Positions 37,554 through 52,210 of a DNA stretch of 64,000 nt are shown one piece after another. The notes under the pieces are model-generated. The model was not told where the DNA came from, ran no database searches, and saw only the letters and a list, made by a program, of their open reading frames with translations. Each line of letters starts with the position of its first letter. The stretch's first letter is position 1. The position numbers and the translations under genes are program-made. Origin of the DNA: Pipra filicauda (taxonomy: Eukaryota > Chordata > Aves > Passeriformes > Pipridae); contig NW_024104443.1 in assembly GCF_003945595.2 (NCBI RefSeq), positions 310,001 through 374,000 of the forward strand. Reading direction: 5' to 3'.

Positions 37554-40500
37554 TTTTCTGCAGCTTATCCTTGCTGGTATTTCAGAGCCTGCTGTTCAGA
37601 AATCCTATGCCCCTTCCCTGTCCTTGGATGCTGCCCAAGCCCATGCCCAGGCACCTCACTGAGCCCCTCTTGCTGTCACCCTTCCCTCGTTTGTGAGGCA
37701 CAGCAGTGAGGTTTGTTCTGCCCGACTTCCCCCAACAATAACTCCCTCATTCCACCCATCCATCTTCCCGCCTGCTTCTCTGCCAGACCCGCTCAGCCAT
37801 CCTTCATAATTCAGAGCTGAGGAGCTAAGGAATAAATGTTACAGCACACGCATCAAGGGAACTATAACTTTGAATTACCTGACCTGGGTGAGTTTAAATT
37901 CTCAGCCATAACATTGGATTAACCTAATTTCTTTTTATTGAATATTTTACCTTTAGAAGTCCTACAGCCCTTTCTCTCGGAGAAATATGAGAACTGAAGG
38001 TCATATAAATTCTTTTATGGGTACATTTCTAATTTTCATAATATAACCTCTTAGCATTGAGCATTAATATCTAGTGGTGGCAGAACAAAGCAGAAGCCAG
38101 TCAGTATTCTGGGGGGGAAAAAAAAAATAAATAATCACATTTCTATTGTTCTTCACAAATGCCTCATAAAATAACACATAACTTTAACTTTGCTTCATAT
38201 TCTGAATTGTTATAAAATTTTAAAAAACTCTCTAAACACGCTGCTTAAATAGAAATTATGTCAGATATAACATCAATAGAATACAGAGGCTGTCCTTGTG
38301 CCTCCCCCTCAAAAACATCAGATATAAAGATAATAATGAACTCCATATTTTTATCATTACAAGGTTTACCAGATACATAAGGCAAGGGAAAAAATTACAC
38401 AAAACTGATTCCAGAAAATTGCTAAGATAATTTTTATGAGCTCTTTTATGCTTCTAAAGGGGAAGAGGAAGCAAGGCCCATGAATCAATTCATCTTCTGC
38501 CTCCAGGCTGGTCATTTGAACTAACACTCAGCAATTCCACATTGAGAGCCCTCAGGTGATGAAGCTCTACTGTAACAAAGCACACCACCTTCATCCTCCG
38601 TGGGACAAATTCCTACAGGTACCCACACAGGTACACAAAGTAGAATATCCAAAGTCAGGGAAAAGGCAAATTTATCCCCCAGCTATGAAGAATTAGGGCA
38701 ACAGCCCAAGAGCAAAAGCTCTCACTAGAGAGGATGCAGTGGAAAGCGAGGAGGCAAGGGCAGACTCACTCCCAAACATCTGCAGTGCCCACAGCCCATG
38801 AACAAGCTCCAGCATCTCAGAGCCAGATTCCCTCAACAGATATAGAGATATAGACTGACAAGTTAGAAACTAAGGGAACTCTTGGGCTTTGAAAAGCCAT
38901 TTTGGAGCAGGATAAACAAGTGAGAACTCAACAACTCTGCACTGAGTAAAAACAAGTGAGTAGTAAACCTATGACCAAATCAGGCCAAGTAAGGAACAAC
39001 GTCAAAAGAGAAAACAAAGCAAAAGAAAAGCATGCACCGCTCTGGGAGCCATCACCAGCAAACACACACTCTCCTGCCTTCCAGAAATCTGCAAATCTCA
39101 CTAGAGAATCAGTAACATTTTCTGGTTTAGTTTAAAGATACTTCCTCCTCCCAGATGGTCTTTGTGCACTGCTTTGAAACTACTATGGCCAGCCTCTTCT
39201 CCAAACACATCGATTTCAGCTCTCCTTATTCATTCTTTATTGAGAGATTCTGCAATTGTGTTAGTAAATGATATTAGCAGGCCCTGTGGAACAACCTGTT
39301 TCAAAGGAAAATGGCTTGTACTCATTTTATTCTGGAAGACAATTGCCATTTGCTTAATATAGCCATGATATTTTACTGAGGTAATTATACTCTTAGCTAT
39401 CAGTAACAATTAAACCCTTAGATTGAGGTTGCTTAATAAAGGTCTCAAAATAAATAACACATTCCAAACACAGTATTTTAAAATGTCAAGCATGCAAATA
39501 AGATCTTGTAATGAATATAAGAAAGCATCAAGTATAAATCAGCACAGAGTCAGTTTGTCATTGTACAAATCTCTGCAAAAATTGCCACTTTGTGGGATTC
39601 TGCTCAGGAAGCTACAAAAGCTACAAAAAGGGCAGTGCTGCAGATGAAACCATTTCAATAAATACTATGGCTGGTTCATGGCAAGACCAGGGTGGAGCCA
39701 CCAACACTGCTGTGCTTCTCTAGGTGCTAGGCTGAGTGACTTGCATTGTACAGTCAAGACTATGCTGAGGCTGATAAAATTTATACTTGTTCTTTGGTAT
39801 TTCCTGTAGCAATTTCCATGAAAACTAGAGTTAGACCATTCCATTAGAAGCTAAATAAAAAACTCCAGAACAGACAAATTAGAGGGCACAGTCAAAGGAG
39901 AAAAATCACTCTCAGACTCTGAGATCAGGTCAACAGATCCTAGAAAGCATTAGATATGGAAGGCAAAAAAACTCAGTATGCTTTATCCAGCAATCCAGAC
40001 ACTCCTGTAAAAACCACAAACACAAAGCCCAACAACCACCCTGCATGAGGCTGAACTTGGGATCCATCTAAAACCAGCTTGCAGAGGAGAAGATTATTCA
40101 TAAAAGCACCTACCTCATCTCTGACCTGATGGTCCTCATCCATTAGAAAAGGCACCCTGCAAGAGGAGTCTGGGAATTAAAATTGATGATGCTACTGGAT
40201 ACTAAAAATTACAATTCAGCAGCAATCTGCTCCAAGCCCCAGCACTCCACAGGCAGCAATCACCTCTTTCCCTCTGTCCCACAGCTGTTAATGGTCTTCT
40301 GTCTTCTTCTGCTCTTATCCTCCTCCACCCCTAACTACCAAGCACCCTTCTGCTGAAACTATTTAACTGATTAACGCAATCAAGTTGAAATTAGAGAAAC
40401 CTGTGCTCAATCTAAAAGGCTGCTGAGTCTCCTTCAAACAGTCTTGTCTCCCTCTTCTTAGACATGCAAGATGGTCTAAGCAAGCACTACTTCAGCCCAC

Positions 40501-43500
40501 AAAACTGGCCTTGCTGAATCTCTGAAGACGGAGAAGTGGAATTGCTTTAAAATGTATTTATTTGCAGGCATAAAAATGAATATAATTTCCATGAGTTTAT
40601 AAAAACCTATGAAGGGGAGACACGGTGAGCAGAGGGAAAGGCTTGGCAAGGGTCAGGCTGACAGCAGTTAACAGTCATGTGTAGAGCAGCAGCACAGCTG
40701 GTGATGCACGAGCAACAGCACTGCTGAAATGACATACACAGAGTCATGAAGTGGATTGAAGGAAGGAAGAAGTATCATAGCAGCCAGGGAAAGCATTCCA
40801 CACTGCTCACAACCCAGAGGAGAGGCTCTGCTCTGCCCCAAAGCCAGTGTGCTACCTGGATGCAGAGCAGAGCACAGGTATCATACCCAAAAGAAGGTCT
40901 GTCACAAGGATCTGTTTGCCAGGGTGGTTCTTTTTCAAGCTACTGAGTGCAGTACTGACTGCAATATTAACAGCTAATTTTTTACATATCCCAGGAAAAG
41001 AGTTAATTCACCTTCTTCGCTGAGCCCTCAGAACTCTAAGATCCTTCCTTGAGCTTTAAAATTATCTATCTACCTCTTAAGAAAAAACATAATGCAGTAT
41101 CCAGTATGACAGAGAAGCCATCAGCATTATTTTAAACCTTTACTGATTACAAAACAAAGCAGATGGCAAATCAAGTCATGAACTCCGCATCTGCCATGCT
41201 TAATGAACAGTTTAATTACCTAGTCCCATTTCAGATGCATCTTTGCCACTCTCAGCTCTGGGAGTCACTAATATACTTCACACTGACTGATATCTCCAGG
41301 AACATGTGGTATCAACAGTCAGCTGGAGTTGGTTAATCAATACTTGTTTAATCTCCAACTTTTATGGTGATGGCCTAAATTATGCCTCAATAGAAACAGA
41401 TTTCCTATCCCATCACATGATCTGGTTGAAAGCTCAGGAAACAAAAGGGAATTTTTCAGCCTCTTCTCTGGGCAGCAAAGTACCCAAAGGCAGACGAGTG
41501 CACAGACGGGAAATAAACACAGTGAAACAACAACATCCAGTACAAGCAGATTAATTCACTCGTTGCATTATGCCTTATCTGAGAGCAAGGGATGCAATTA
41601 TGGCAGTGCGCATTCACAAAGTTACATTTTGAGAAGTAAATTGGACTCATTTGGAGTAAGTTAACTGAAATTGGGCTTCACATTTTGAGTATTGAGCTTC
41701 CTGTGAAGGATCACACACCGGCTGCACAAAGCAGGGCATTTTGTCTCTGGTCAGACCTGCTGCACGTGGTATAGGATGATCCTACTCACTCTGCAGCTTC
41801 ATACATTCTTTCCATGACATACTGACTCAGATAAGGACTTTCAGAAAGGGTTTTTCATTTTAGGAGACTTCCGTGTCATATAAAATTTCCTAAGAGATTT
41901 AAATTTTAGCCATTCAGTAGCAGAACTGACTGTTTTTAACAAGCCCACTCCATAAACAAAGACCAGGAGTTGTGTGTAATGCTCTCAGAAAAAGAGAAAT
42001 ACTCACAAGCTTAAGAACAACACAAAAGTCAAATACAAAACTGCGTGGGTAAACATGGCATTCAAAACAAATACAGCAGGATATCAAACAGGAAAAAGGG
42101 CAGAGGTGGACTAGGTCTTTCCCCAGCATTTCAGGTATCTCCAGTACCACTGCATCGCAACTACCTCAGGTAACAAAGGAAAGATTAAAGATTTCCCTAA
42201 AAAACTCTGAGCAAAGGCAAAGCAAAAAGACAGCAGAACAGACAGCAAACCCAGCCAGGCAGATCTCTGAGAGAGTGAGTGAATGCATCCCTTCAAACAT
42301 CAATTTCTGTTTCATCACCTTAAGTGAAGAGAGTGACACTCCAGGAGAAACCTTCCAGCCATCAATGTCTGAAAGCCTCGAGGGTGTCCAAATCTAGTCT
42401 TACGTTTCACTGAAAACATGTAAATCAGAAAACTGGATTTACAAGGACATATGGGACAAAGTGATCAGCCAATATGTTCTAAACAGCAGTTTGTCAACAG
42501 GAATAATCGAGATGCAGCTCCTCCTCCAGCCCACTGTCAGCAGTGGAGTCAATGGGGCTGGACCACTGCACTAACACATCAAAGACTGGAGAATGCTGTT
42601 CTTCAGGTCTGCCAGGGAAGAGAGACTTGTAGTGATGCACTGAAGTATCCCAGACTGACAACTGTCTCAGTTCCAAGCAGTAAACCAACTGGAAAGGCCC
42701 AAGTAAGATCAAGAAAGCCCCAAAGAAGCAAATGAAGCGAGGAAGCAAGATAAGGACAGAGAAGTTAAATGTACTGAAATGGAAATATGAGACCAACTAA
42801 GACAGACAGAGACTGTGGCAAGTAGCAGCTGAACAAGTGAGACAGGTAGTCTGTAAGAGCCACAAAGTACTGCTTGAATCTTGAGGAAAAAAAATCAGTA
42901 GCCATAAAAGTAAGGTGAGAAGGAATCAGACTGGCAAAGCAAGGACCTCCTGAAGAGAGTACATTTACTACTGCAATATTTGGTACTGCTGTTAGGAAAT
43001 GAAGAACAACTTACTCTTTTCTATTGATCTTTTAAAACATATTCAAGGTTCTGAGACTTCCAATTGGCTTCCAATGTTCCAGTTTGAGCCCACAGAAAGG
43101 ACAACTGTTACTGCATTAAACTCGCACTGTAAAACACATCTGATGCCTTTCAGACCTTATTTGCTCAGCATACAGGAATAGATTCACTGCCCTGGTGGAG
43201 GGTCAAACATACACAAATGCAAAAGTCATACTATCAAAAGCAATAGCAATTCAATCAAATATATAATAGTCTCCCCCAAATTAGATTTTCACAGTCCTAT
43301 TTAACAAGACAAAGCTTCAGTAGAGTGAACTCATCTTTTCCATTCTCAAATTTCATAGAAGCACGCTGTACTGCTGATGCCACTAATTAGATGATTAAAT
43401 ACCATTCTAGGTGATATGCTTTCAATGTAAAATAATTATTTTTGACGGGCAATATATTTGCTCAATCTCATTTTAAATCACAATATCAGACTTTTTTAAT

Positions 43501-45358
43501 TAAATGAAATTCCTTCCTCTGATTTTGCATGAGAAGAGCAACCAGCAGGAGAAACAGTGCCAAGGATAGATTGTCCAAGTTCCATAATGCATGTATTTCT
43601 TCACAAAGGACCCCAGCATTCTCTGGGTGGAATATAAATTTTCAGAGAACAGCAAAGTCTTTATTCCTCTAAAACAGGTCAGTTGAGGAACCACTGAGCA
43701 CACTGAAAACTTTCCCTGTCAAATCAAAAGATTTTTTTGCCATGGTCTGATGAAGGACATTTCCAACTTTTCCTCTACTCCTCTTCAGGGGGAGAACAGC
43801 AAACAAAGCAAAGGCTTTGTCTTCCTAAATAAATCAGGGTACAATCCATTACATGACAAAGTACTGTTGTCTTTTTGTCCCGTACTTAAAGAAAAGTAAT
43901 GACATTTTGCGTTCTATGACAAAAAGTGTTTCTGCTGAGCACTGGAAATAAGTTAACAAAGAGAATTTTTTAGAAACCATCTGAGAAACTTCCTTCAGGG
44001 CTGAGCAATCCAGCACAATGTTGAATAGCTGAGAAGGTCATAAAGGAAGGCTTTTTTACCGGGCTCAGTATCCACCTGTGTCATATCCAACCAGGCCAGT
44101 ACTAAACCAGAACACCACTGAGGGCTGTCTGCTGCTGGGGGTAGGAGAAAGACTGAGGAGAAGAGAGGCCTTTTCTGTTTCCATGGAGAGAGTTTGGTCC
44201 ATCCACCCTGATTGCAGTGCCTGCCTCAGTGTGAAGCAGAAAGAACTGCTGTCATTTTTCTCTTCTCACTTGTGTGACTCTCCATGGTATCAAATTCCGC
44301 AGTCGGAAGATCTGATGGAATATCCTCTTGTAAAGTGACTGCTTCATGCTTCAAGAGCCCTGCTTACTGCACCATATATCAGAGCTCCTTTGGCTCAACA
44401 ATGACATGGAATTACACAGAACTGGACGCAGCACAATTAAAATCGATCAAAATGCTTTAGTTGACACTGAAAATTAAAGCCTAAAGCACAAGCAACAGAA
44501 CAGTTCTCTTCCCTCCTTCCTCCCCACACAGGGATGTGCCTGGTTCCCTCACATGAGCTCTGACTACTCAAGTCTGACCTTCTGCACACACATAAGCTCA
44601 TTTACGTGAGGAGCTTTATAAGATCAGGGAGACTGCTCAGATGAGGGAAGTTTTGCAAGGAATATTCTTGGAAAGTGAAGTAACTACCTTTCTCACTATA
44701 GTGAATTATTATTCCCTTTGGGGAAAGAGAGCTCTCAGAATTTAATATAAAATTTTCAATGCTCTACAGACTTCAAAATTATTGTATAGAATTTCATCAC
44801 GAGAGCATACCTGATATAGGATGATGCAGCCTTCTTTGATATATCCTATAGAAAGAATCTTAAAACGAATTTTCAATTTACTGGTCTAGTGCCTGCCATT
44901 ACATTCGAACAGACTTCCAGTATAAGAGGAAGGCAAATCTCTTACTCTCTGTAAATTGTTTTTCCACAGGAACAGTTGACAAGGTGCCGCCGTTTCACTC
45001 TCTTTAGGAAAGGAGGCAATGCAGCCAAAGCCATTATAAATTCCCTTCAGTGGCTCAAAACAGTCCAGCAACAACATGATTCAATTCTCTGCCCTCACAC
45101 AGGTGCCAAGCCTGAGATGAAGTCACGTATCATCAGCATGAGCCCAGACGGGGGGAACACCAGCACAGCCCTAGCAGGCACTAGTATTTTTATTCCTACG
45201 AAGTCCTAAAGTCTCTTACAGCACCCCCTGTGCAAAGACCCCACAGCAACTCTGTAGTACCAGTTACAGAGGTGAACAAAGAAGAGATAGGAAGGACTGC
45301 ACCTGGAGGAAAGAAAAAAAAGGACATGGGCTTTTCCAAACATGACCCAGAAACTCAC

Positions 45359-45503
45359 CTTGGTGAGGAGCACCACACGTTTCTGCAGCCGCCTGACCAG
45401 CGCTTCCTGATGCTCACGTCTCTTCTTCTCATCCAGCAGCTGGCTCTGAACCCGCAGGATTTCTTCCTGTAGCTGCTGCCGGGCCTTCTCCAGCATTCGG
45501 GCA
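45359..45503 (-). CDS. MAD1L1: MAD1L1 internal exon (coiled coil, upstream of the pair)
   Basis: This exon encodes part of the central coiled coil of MAD1, the spindle assembly checkpoint protein that holds MAD2 at unattached kinetochores and also sits at the nuclear pore. The 145 nt give the last base of a split codon and then 48 codons, starting [14 protein letters not shown] and ending [13 protein letters not shown] recognise this as MAD1 residues of about 359-406 (human numbering, counted from memory). Heptad spacing of Leu, Val and Ile with many charged residues supports a coiled coil. The acceptor is a pyrimidine-rich tract ending in ttccttag, and the first exon base T completes a split codon, probably Ser. 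The donor AAG|GTGAGT is a strong consensus and leaves phase 0. The next exon begins in phase 0 with ERDGMR, and K|ERDGMR matches the known protein join. No frameshift or stop is present. The gene is partial because the other exons lie outside the window. Confidence 0.95.
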
Positions 45504-48500
45504 CTAAGGAAGATAACACAGACCTGTGAATTCTTGACCACTGCCTCTTAGAGAGATGAGAAAAACCTGAGAGAAGCATCACCATGACACGGGACACCAG
45601 GGCTGGTGCCATTTCATCTTACGGCTGCGCTGCTGAAAACAGAATAGCTGCAGTCTCATTATCAGTTGTTGTCAGAAAAAGATATGAGAGAAGAACCATT
45701 CCAGTGACAGCCTTCTTGTGCAGCACAACACAATTACTGGAACCTCACACATACAAAGCATTTAAATAATTGTGTATCTGTTTCAAAATCAATCCATTTG
45801 CCTTTGAGAACATGCTTTGTTTTCAACAAACAGCACACAGTCTTGGGTTCTACTGCATCTTTTCATCTTTTTCTAACAAAGTAGAAGTAAAACTGAGGTT
45901 TAATATGATCTGCTTTGACTGACAGATAGAACTCAGCAAGTAATTAGAGCCACCACCTGCACATTGGTCTTGCCAGCAACCTGTGTTGGAAGAGAAATGT
46001 CTTCTGAGGCCAGGTGATTAGCACTTCTTTTGAAATGTGGGCATGATTCTCTATTAAACCAGAACAGCCTGGCCCCTCTTGTTCTCAGTTCTCTGTGCAT
46101 CACGACATGGTGATGCACAATTATCTGTGTGTTCCTGGAGATGCTCTCCATGTGTGCCCTTCAGACACTCAGGCTGCTGCTGGGACACTAATGGGCAGCT
46201 GCTCCAAGGCTCACGTCAGTCATCACAGATCAACTGATGGCAAAGCACGTGATGAATAGCAAAATAAAAGTGAAATCATTCTTGTGATTGTTAAGAGTTG
46301 GTTCATAATTTAAATACGACAGGTTTATCCAAGACTGAACTAAGTTAAGTATTTAAAGAGTGAGCAGGACATGAAATAGAAGTATTGCATACAAGTCAAA
46401 AACCCTCAAGCAAGTGAAAAAGATTAAACCCAGCATGCCTAGTTTACTCAGGAACAGAAGATCTTTGTTTCTCTGATGCTAAAAACAACACTGGAAAATT
46501 TATGAGTGCTTCAGAGGGGTCTTATTTCTCATTATAATTAAAAGAAAATAAATCAAAATGCTTTTAGATAAAATAGCACTATTGTTAAGGTACTGTTTAG
46601 ATAGATCCAAAAGGGAATACTGCCTGAAAGGATGCTCAGTATAAATCAAGTACAGTCTGCACTGCCAGGTCATCAAATTGTATTTTCTGGGAAATTTACG
46701 TAGGAATTCACTCAAATTCCAAAGCAGCTGCCTCCCTACCTCAAAACCATCCTCCTCCTTGAAAATATTATACCTTTTAAAGCACTGGATGAATCAGAAA
46801 CCTGTTTCAAGCTCCAATTCAATTTGGAACCATTCACAGATTAATTTAAGAATCAAGAACTATGAAATAGTCTCTTCATGGTTGCATTCAAGTGGAGAAA
46901 GTTCATCAAGACGGCTTCACATCTGCATTTGAAACTGGATAATTGCATTACCAGGGCACCACTACTTCCTTGGATCTGTTTTAATTAATCAGTTAAGAAG
47001 GGAACCTCTTTCCAAGAGTAATATCTGTGGTGATGGAACATGCACATGGGTCAGCTCCAAACAGGACAGAATGGATGGGTGAGACCAGGTAACCACAACT
47101 TCTGTCTTAAGATCCATTACAGTTTGTTCAACAATACCCTTTTTTTATGCATAGGATAAACAGAAGTACAAAACTCTCATCAACTGTGTTATAACAAAGT
47201 AAATTGCACTATGGAAACCTTACTGCAAATATTTTTTGCTCTTATCAAAGAACCTTAGTCCTGATTAGAATCAGAACAGAAGAAAAAAATGAAAACATAA
47301 GATTAAATACTACCAAACAGACAAAATCTCACATATTATTATTCCAAAACATTTTGATAAGACAATGGAGAAATCTTTTTTCCTAATCTCCCAATATTGT
47401 GACTTGTTTCTATGAATGCCGAGTGGACTGACAAATTATGATTGATTTGACATTCACAAAGAAAAATGAGATATGTGCTAGGTTTCCTTCCTCAAATAAT
47501 GAAAAATATTTGAGATTCACATCTCATGGAGAGCACAGACATTCAGCCACATACAAAACTCTCAAACTAGGCTGGAAAACAACTGTTTCAAAACATGAGA
47601 AAAAGTTAAGCAAAGAGAGACAAATGGGCAATTTCCTCAGCCACTGCATGGAAATAACAGCTTCATCTGTTTATATTTCAGCCTCAGAACAAATGTGACG
47701 TTAATGTACATAAAATTTAAATTCCAGAGATGTCTATGAAAGCAGGGACAATCCTCAGCTCTCTGAACTGAGTGTTATACCATAGGTTCTCTTGCTATGG
47801 GAGGCATGAAATTCAACTTCCTTACAACTCTACACACCATGCCAAAATACATTATTGGGATCCTTTCTTCCCCTCTTAGAACAGATTGATAATTCTTCCA
47901 GAAACTGCACCAAATACAACATAAACTGCCTCTCTAAGAAAAAATCCAAAAGGAAAAGTTATATTTCTTATTGACACAAAACAGGATTTGAAAGTAGGTG
48001 CTCAGAAGCAAAAGCTGTTAAAGCCAGACTTGTGCACTCTTCTTCCACCCTGATGACACCTATGGCTTTTCAGAAGTAATTGCTCACTCAATATGAGCAT
48101 TAAAGTATAAAATAAAATAGGCCCAAAGTTCTCCATTCAACATAAGCTTGGAGAACTGGCATTTTAAAATCTTTACAAGTTCAAAGTAAACCTTTCTAAG
48201 CCTTAAAGAGAAAAAGTCATTTCTGTTTATCAGACTATTAATGTTCCTTGTTCCACATCCCAGTGAATGAGATGCCAACATCTTTCTGTTCTGAGCTGTT
48301 GAGACTCTTCATATTTTGCTCTTCCTTTTCTGTAATCCACTTTAATGCAATCTTAATGATAAAACTTCATTTTCCAGAATATTCTTTGAAAGACTGAGAA
48401 CAATGACGGCACAGAGTGAATATTGAAGCTATAAGATACATTTTAATAATCTCCTTCAAAAATTACAAAGCAGATGACAGTTCCCCCCCAGTGATCCATA

Positions 48501-48679
48501 AAACATTATTTTAATGATTCCATCCTTTCAGTAGCCAAGTACCTCAGTTACTAAAAGAAAATAACAGGGAAAACAAACAGGATGCCAGAACTGGTCGGTG
48601 TATCAACCTGAGAGGAAAAGAAGAGGTCCACAGAGGCACAGAGACAATTAGGAGAGCAACACTGTCTGGGTCATGTTGT

Positions 48680-48900
48680 AACTCAGGAAAAGATGAGACA
48701 CGTGTATGTACCAGGGCCAACTGTCAGGAACGAGATCACATCAAAGAGAAGCACCGAAAACCAGAGTGTGACAGGAAGAACACTGAGGGAGCACGGAGGG
48801 AAAACACGATGACAGCGCGATCGCACACACGCAACAGAAAAAGGAACCACCGCCGTCAACATCTTCGTGTCAGAGTCCAAAATAAAAAGGTTAATGCAGG
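48680..48900. promoter_or_regulatory. Candidate regulatory block, CpG-dense patch
   Basis: Around 48793-48867 there are about ten CpGs in under 80 bp, centred on acagcgcgatcgcacacacg with the perfect palindrome gcgatcgc (48817-48824). A TALE-type tgacagc and a later ggttaatgc lie next to it. The surrounding intron is CpG-depleted, so this patch stands out. It is not large enough for a CpG island promoter. Confidence 0.33.
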
Positions 48901-51674
48901 AGCTAATGAGGCAAAAAGGAGCAAGGGAGATTGTTTTGTAGCAAGACATTTGGAAGAAGAAATGCCCATTCCTGAGGCTTGACAACTCTGAGCTGTCTCA
49001 ATGTATCCACACACGTACAGACAGTACACACATAAACCACGCTGGAAACTGATAAACAGAGATGAACAAGAATATTATTTTTCAATCCAGTTCTTCCCCC
49101 CAGGTTTAAAAGCCAACATGAAGGCATAACCAGCAACTGGGTAATTCCAGCCTGTTTTATACTGTCCTGGACAGCAGCAGGACATCCCTGTCTGTGCCCT
49201 CCCTCAAGAATCTTTCCAACCTCCAATTTCTGACATGGACAACTTCCCCCCTCAGCCTCTGCCTAACCTGCCTCGATGGGAACCCCCACCATCCAGGATG
49301 GGAATTAACAAGGAAAACCAAAAGGGAATAGGTGATGACAAAACCAGTCTGAGTTAAAAAGGGACAGGACACAGGGAAGGTGGGGCTTGGCAAAACAGAA
49401 AAATATCCATCTTGTGTTAAAAAGGAAAAAAAAAAACTGATCCACCACAAAAATGCTGCTGAAAAGACTGACTGGAGTTCTGAGAACACGGCTGCAGAAA
49501 GGAGCTGCCTTAACTAGTATATTTAAGGGAGATAAACGAGCAAAATAAGATTGTTTGGCATCTTCTGCTTCCTTTCTTCTTCACAGAGAATTGTGGATAT
49601 AGGGAAGCAGCAGCACCCATCCCTGCCCTCAGACACTCTCGGGCTACTGAGATGGTGGGACCTGTGGAGGCCAACAGGTTCATGTTATCTGTTTGCTCAC
49701 TACATTCAGAAAGAGAAACAATACAAAATATGATCATCTTTTAGTGGAAGTTATCACAGGGGCTATATTTTATTTAAAGCTTTAACTGTACCTTACAGAC
49801 AGCCATATGAAATACTGCTAACACAATATACTACGTGAAACAGTCTACAGAGAGTTGGTAGGACAATAAGCTTTCTTCTTGCTATTTATTGCTCACAAAC
49901 ATCTGCAAACTTTCTCTTGGTTCACACCTTGTATTTTCTCAAAGACCTTTTACATAATTCACCATCATCAGACTTCCATAAATCACAAATCATTCAAAAA
50001 TAAGCAGTTCATACATCACTTTGCTGCTCTACATACAAGGAAGACTCGAATCATATTGAATTTATAACGAGGGAACAACATAAAGAGAATTATTTTGCTA
50101 GTGCAACCAGATGAAATGGGTAAGAAGCAGACAGACATTTGGAGCTTTATTAGTACACTGATGATGTTTTATCTGTGAGACAGTATTTAATTTTACTCCC
50201 TAAACAGCAGCATAACTATCAGGCTCAGAAACACAGTGAACAGTTACAGAACAGAAATAACACATTTTCTGCCCCAGCACAATGGCCATAATTGACTGGC
50301 AGGAGCTAAGATTTACTAAAAGAAATTCACATCAGGCACCCTCTGCTTCCTTTCATTACAGGGTCAACACACTTGCTGCAACACCGGGGGGTTTTGCTGA
50401 CGGCAGCGACCCAGAGGAGCCAAGCCCAGGAACGTTGCCAAAATGCAGAGGCCAGGGTGGCTCTACCTGAACAGATACTTAATCAGCCACTCAACGTGAG
50501 ATTTACTGTCACAGCACTAAACACGCTTCCCACATCCATCATCAAGATGAGAATGAAAGCAATGTCTTAATAAATGAGAAACTTCCGTGGTTTGTTTTGG
50601 GTTTTATGTTGAAACATTAACGATTTCAACATCCATCACTGAATTCTGGAATGTAAAATATTTCAAGGGTGAGACAACTACAGGCATAAATGTCCTTTTC
50701 CTAAGCCTCTAAACCTTAAGTGTCCATAAGGCCAAAGCTTCTACTAAAGGCATTTATTTGGTGAATGAAACTTTTACTGGTATTTAAAAACCACTGAGCC
50801 CACACTGCTCGCTGTGCTCTTACTACATTTGAAAATGCTGCTGTCTTCCGTACAACTGGGTACAGGAGAAATCAAGCTGATAGTTGAATAAACAAAGTGA
50901 TTTATAATAGCTTATGTAGACAAATCCATTAAGGGCTTTTGGTGTGTCCAAATGCTCATGGCTCTTGTTCTGAATCAAAAACAAGTCAGACACACTTGCA
51001 TCCTGAGCAAACTGATTCCCTTCACAGTGCTTGGAGACAAGCAAATACTAAACATTCTTAATAAAATGCAAGTAATTAAAAAGCAGGAATTAAAACCAAC
51101 AGTCCTCTATGATTATTAACACAGCATATAGCCAGCACTCCATGTATCATCTCTCTCTGTATCATCATTTGTATGTGGCATTTGGCAATTATGGAGAACA
51201 GTCTATTTTTAAAGAGCATTCACTGATAAGGATTTTCCACTCCCACTCTGAGATAAGAATAATTCCTCCCCATGCAAGTTTCAAGTGTCTTTCCAACACT
51301 GCAGAGAACAGGATGCACACTACAGAGATACCTTCTGACCACAGACTGATACACCAAACCAAGCCAAGATGTTCACTAAACTGTTCAAAATGCATTACAG
51401 GGAGTTGGGAAGAGAGTGTCTCCATTCCCATTATTTCATTAAGAGTCGTGCTCATTTAGTCCCCTTTGCAGCCCCTCATTTTGGCTCTCCTAATGACCCT
51501 GGCTGATGAGGAAGGGCAGCCTGTGGGCAATACTGTCACTAAGGAAACACATGGAGCTTCAGCACCAAAAGATGTCAAACGGCTGCTTCCCTCCCTATCT
51601 CCCCCACTCAGCTCTGAACATCCAACACAAGGGAGTAAAATACTGGAGAAAAGGAACTGCCATAGGAGGGAGGA

Positions 51675-51737
51675 AAACAAACAAACAAGTCCCCAAAAAA
51701 ACAACCCCAAGGAAGAACTCTGAAAAAAAAAACCCCT
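51675..51737. repeat. A/C-rich low-complexity tract
   Basis: (AAAC)n-like units followed by A runs alternating with short C runs. Another member of the A/C-rich class seen several times in these introns. Confidence 0.7.
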
Positions 51738-51939
51738 TTTCTCTAACCGGGATCCAAGCACCCTCTCTGCAGCTGGCTTTATTTACAGCATCTTATTCAA
51801 ATTCTAAATGTTTCAAGTGTTATTACACTTTTTTCTTTGAAAACAAAAATGACAACAACTGAAGTAAAACTGGGAATGAGAAAACCCAAAGACTGAAATA
51901 ATTACTAATCAAAGCAGAGGCCTGTACATGGGCTGGTGA

Positions 51940-52210
51940 AGTCACTGGCCAGCTCTACCCGGTAATTTCGCTTCGTGTCGGCTCTGATGAGTTTTATATT
52001 TCTAACATTTCATCAATTTGAGTCACTAAATTCAATTTGCATTCACAGATAAACAGAGAAGGAATAATAAATACTCTCATCTGACCTTGAAGTGTGACAC
52101 AGAAAATCGCCCTCAATGATTTCATTTCAGTCTGAACCAGCATGAATAATGCAGTTGGCCCCATCAGTCACCAGTCTATAATCACACTTGTGGGCTGGAG
52201 GAACTCAGGG
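51940..52210. promoter_or_regulatory. Candidate regulatory block
   Basis: Begins with a CpG-bearing segment (ggtaatttcgcttcgtgtcg) and moves into fairly AT-rich sequence with repeated aattt and caattt words, tgaccttgaag (nuclear-receptor-like half site), atgaataatgc and cagtctataatcacac. The texture resembles conserved noncoding elements. Inference only. Confidence 0.28.

Larger units (their letters stand above)
4855..45358 (-). other. MAD1L1: MAD1L1 intron (40,504 bp, phase 0)
   Basis: This is the complete intron between the two recognised exons. It runs from the GTGAGT donor at 45358-45353 to the AG acceptor at 4856-4855. It holds one CR1 fragment (23929-24070), scattered simple repeats, A-rich low-complexity tracts and several candidate regulatory blocks, listed separately. 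Across the rest I see no recognisable gene, RNA gene, LTR or DNA transposon. The open frames inside it, the longest being 191 codons at 28516-29091 on the plus strand, show no protein family I recognise and look like chance. Confidence 0.9.
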
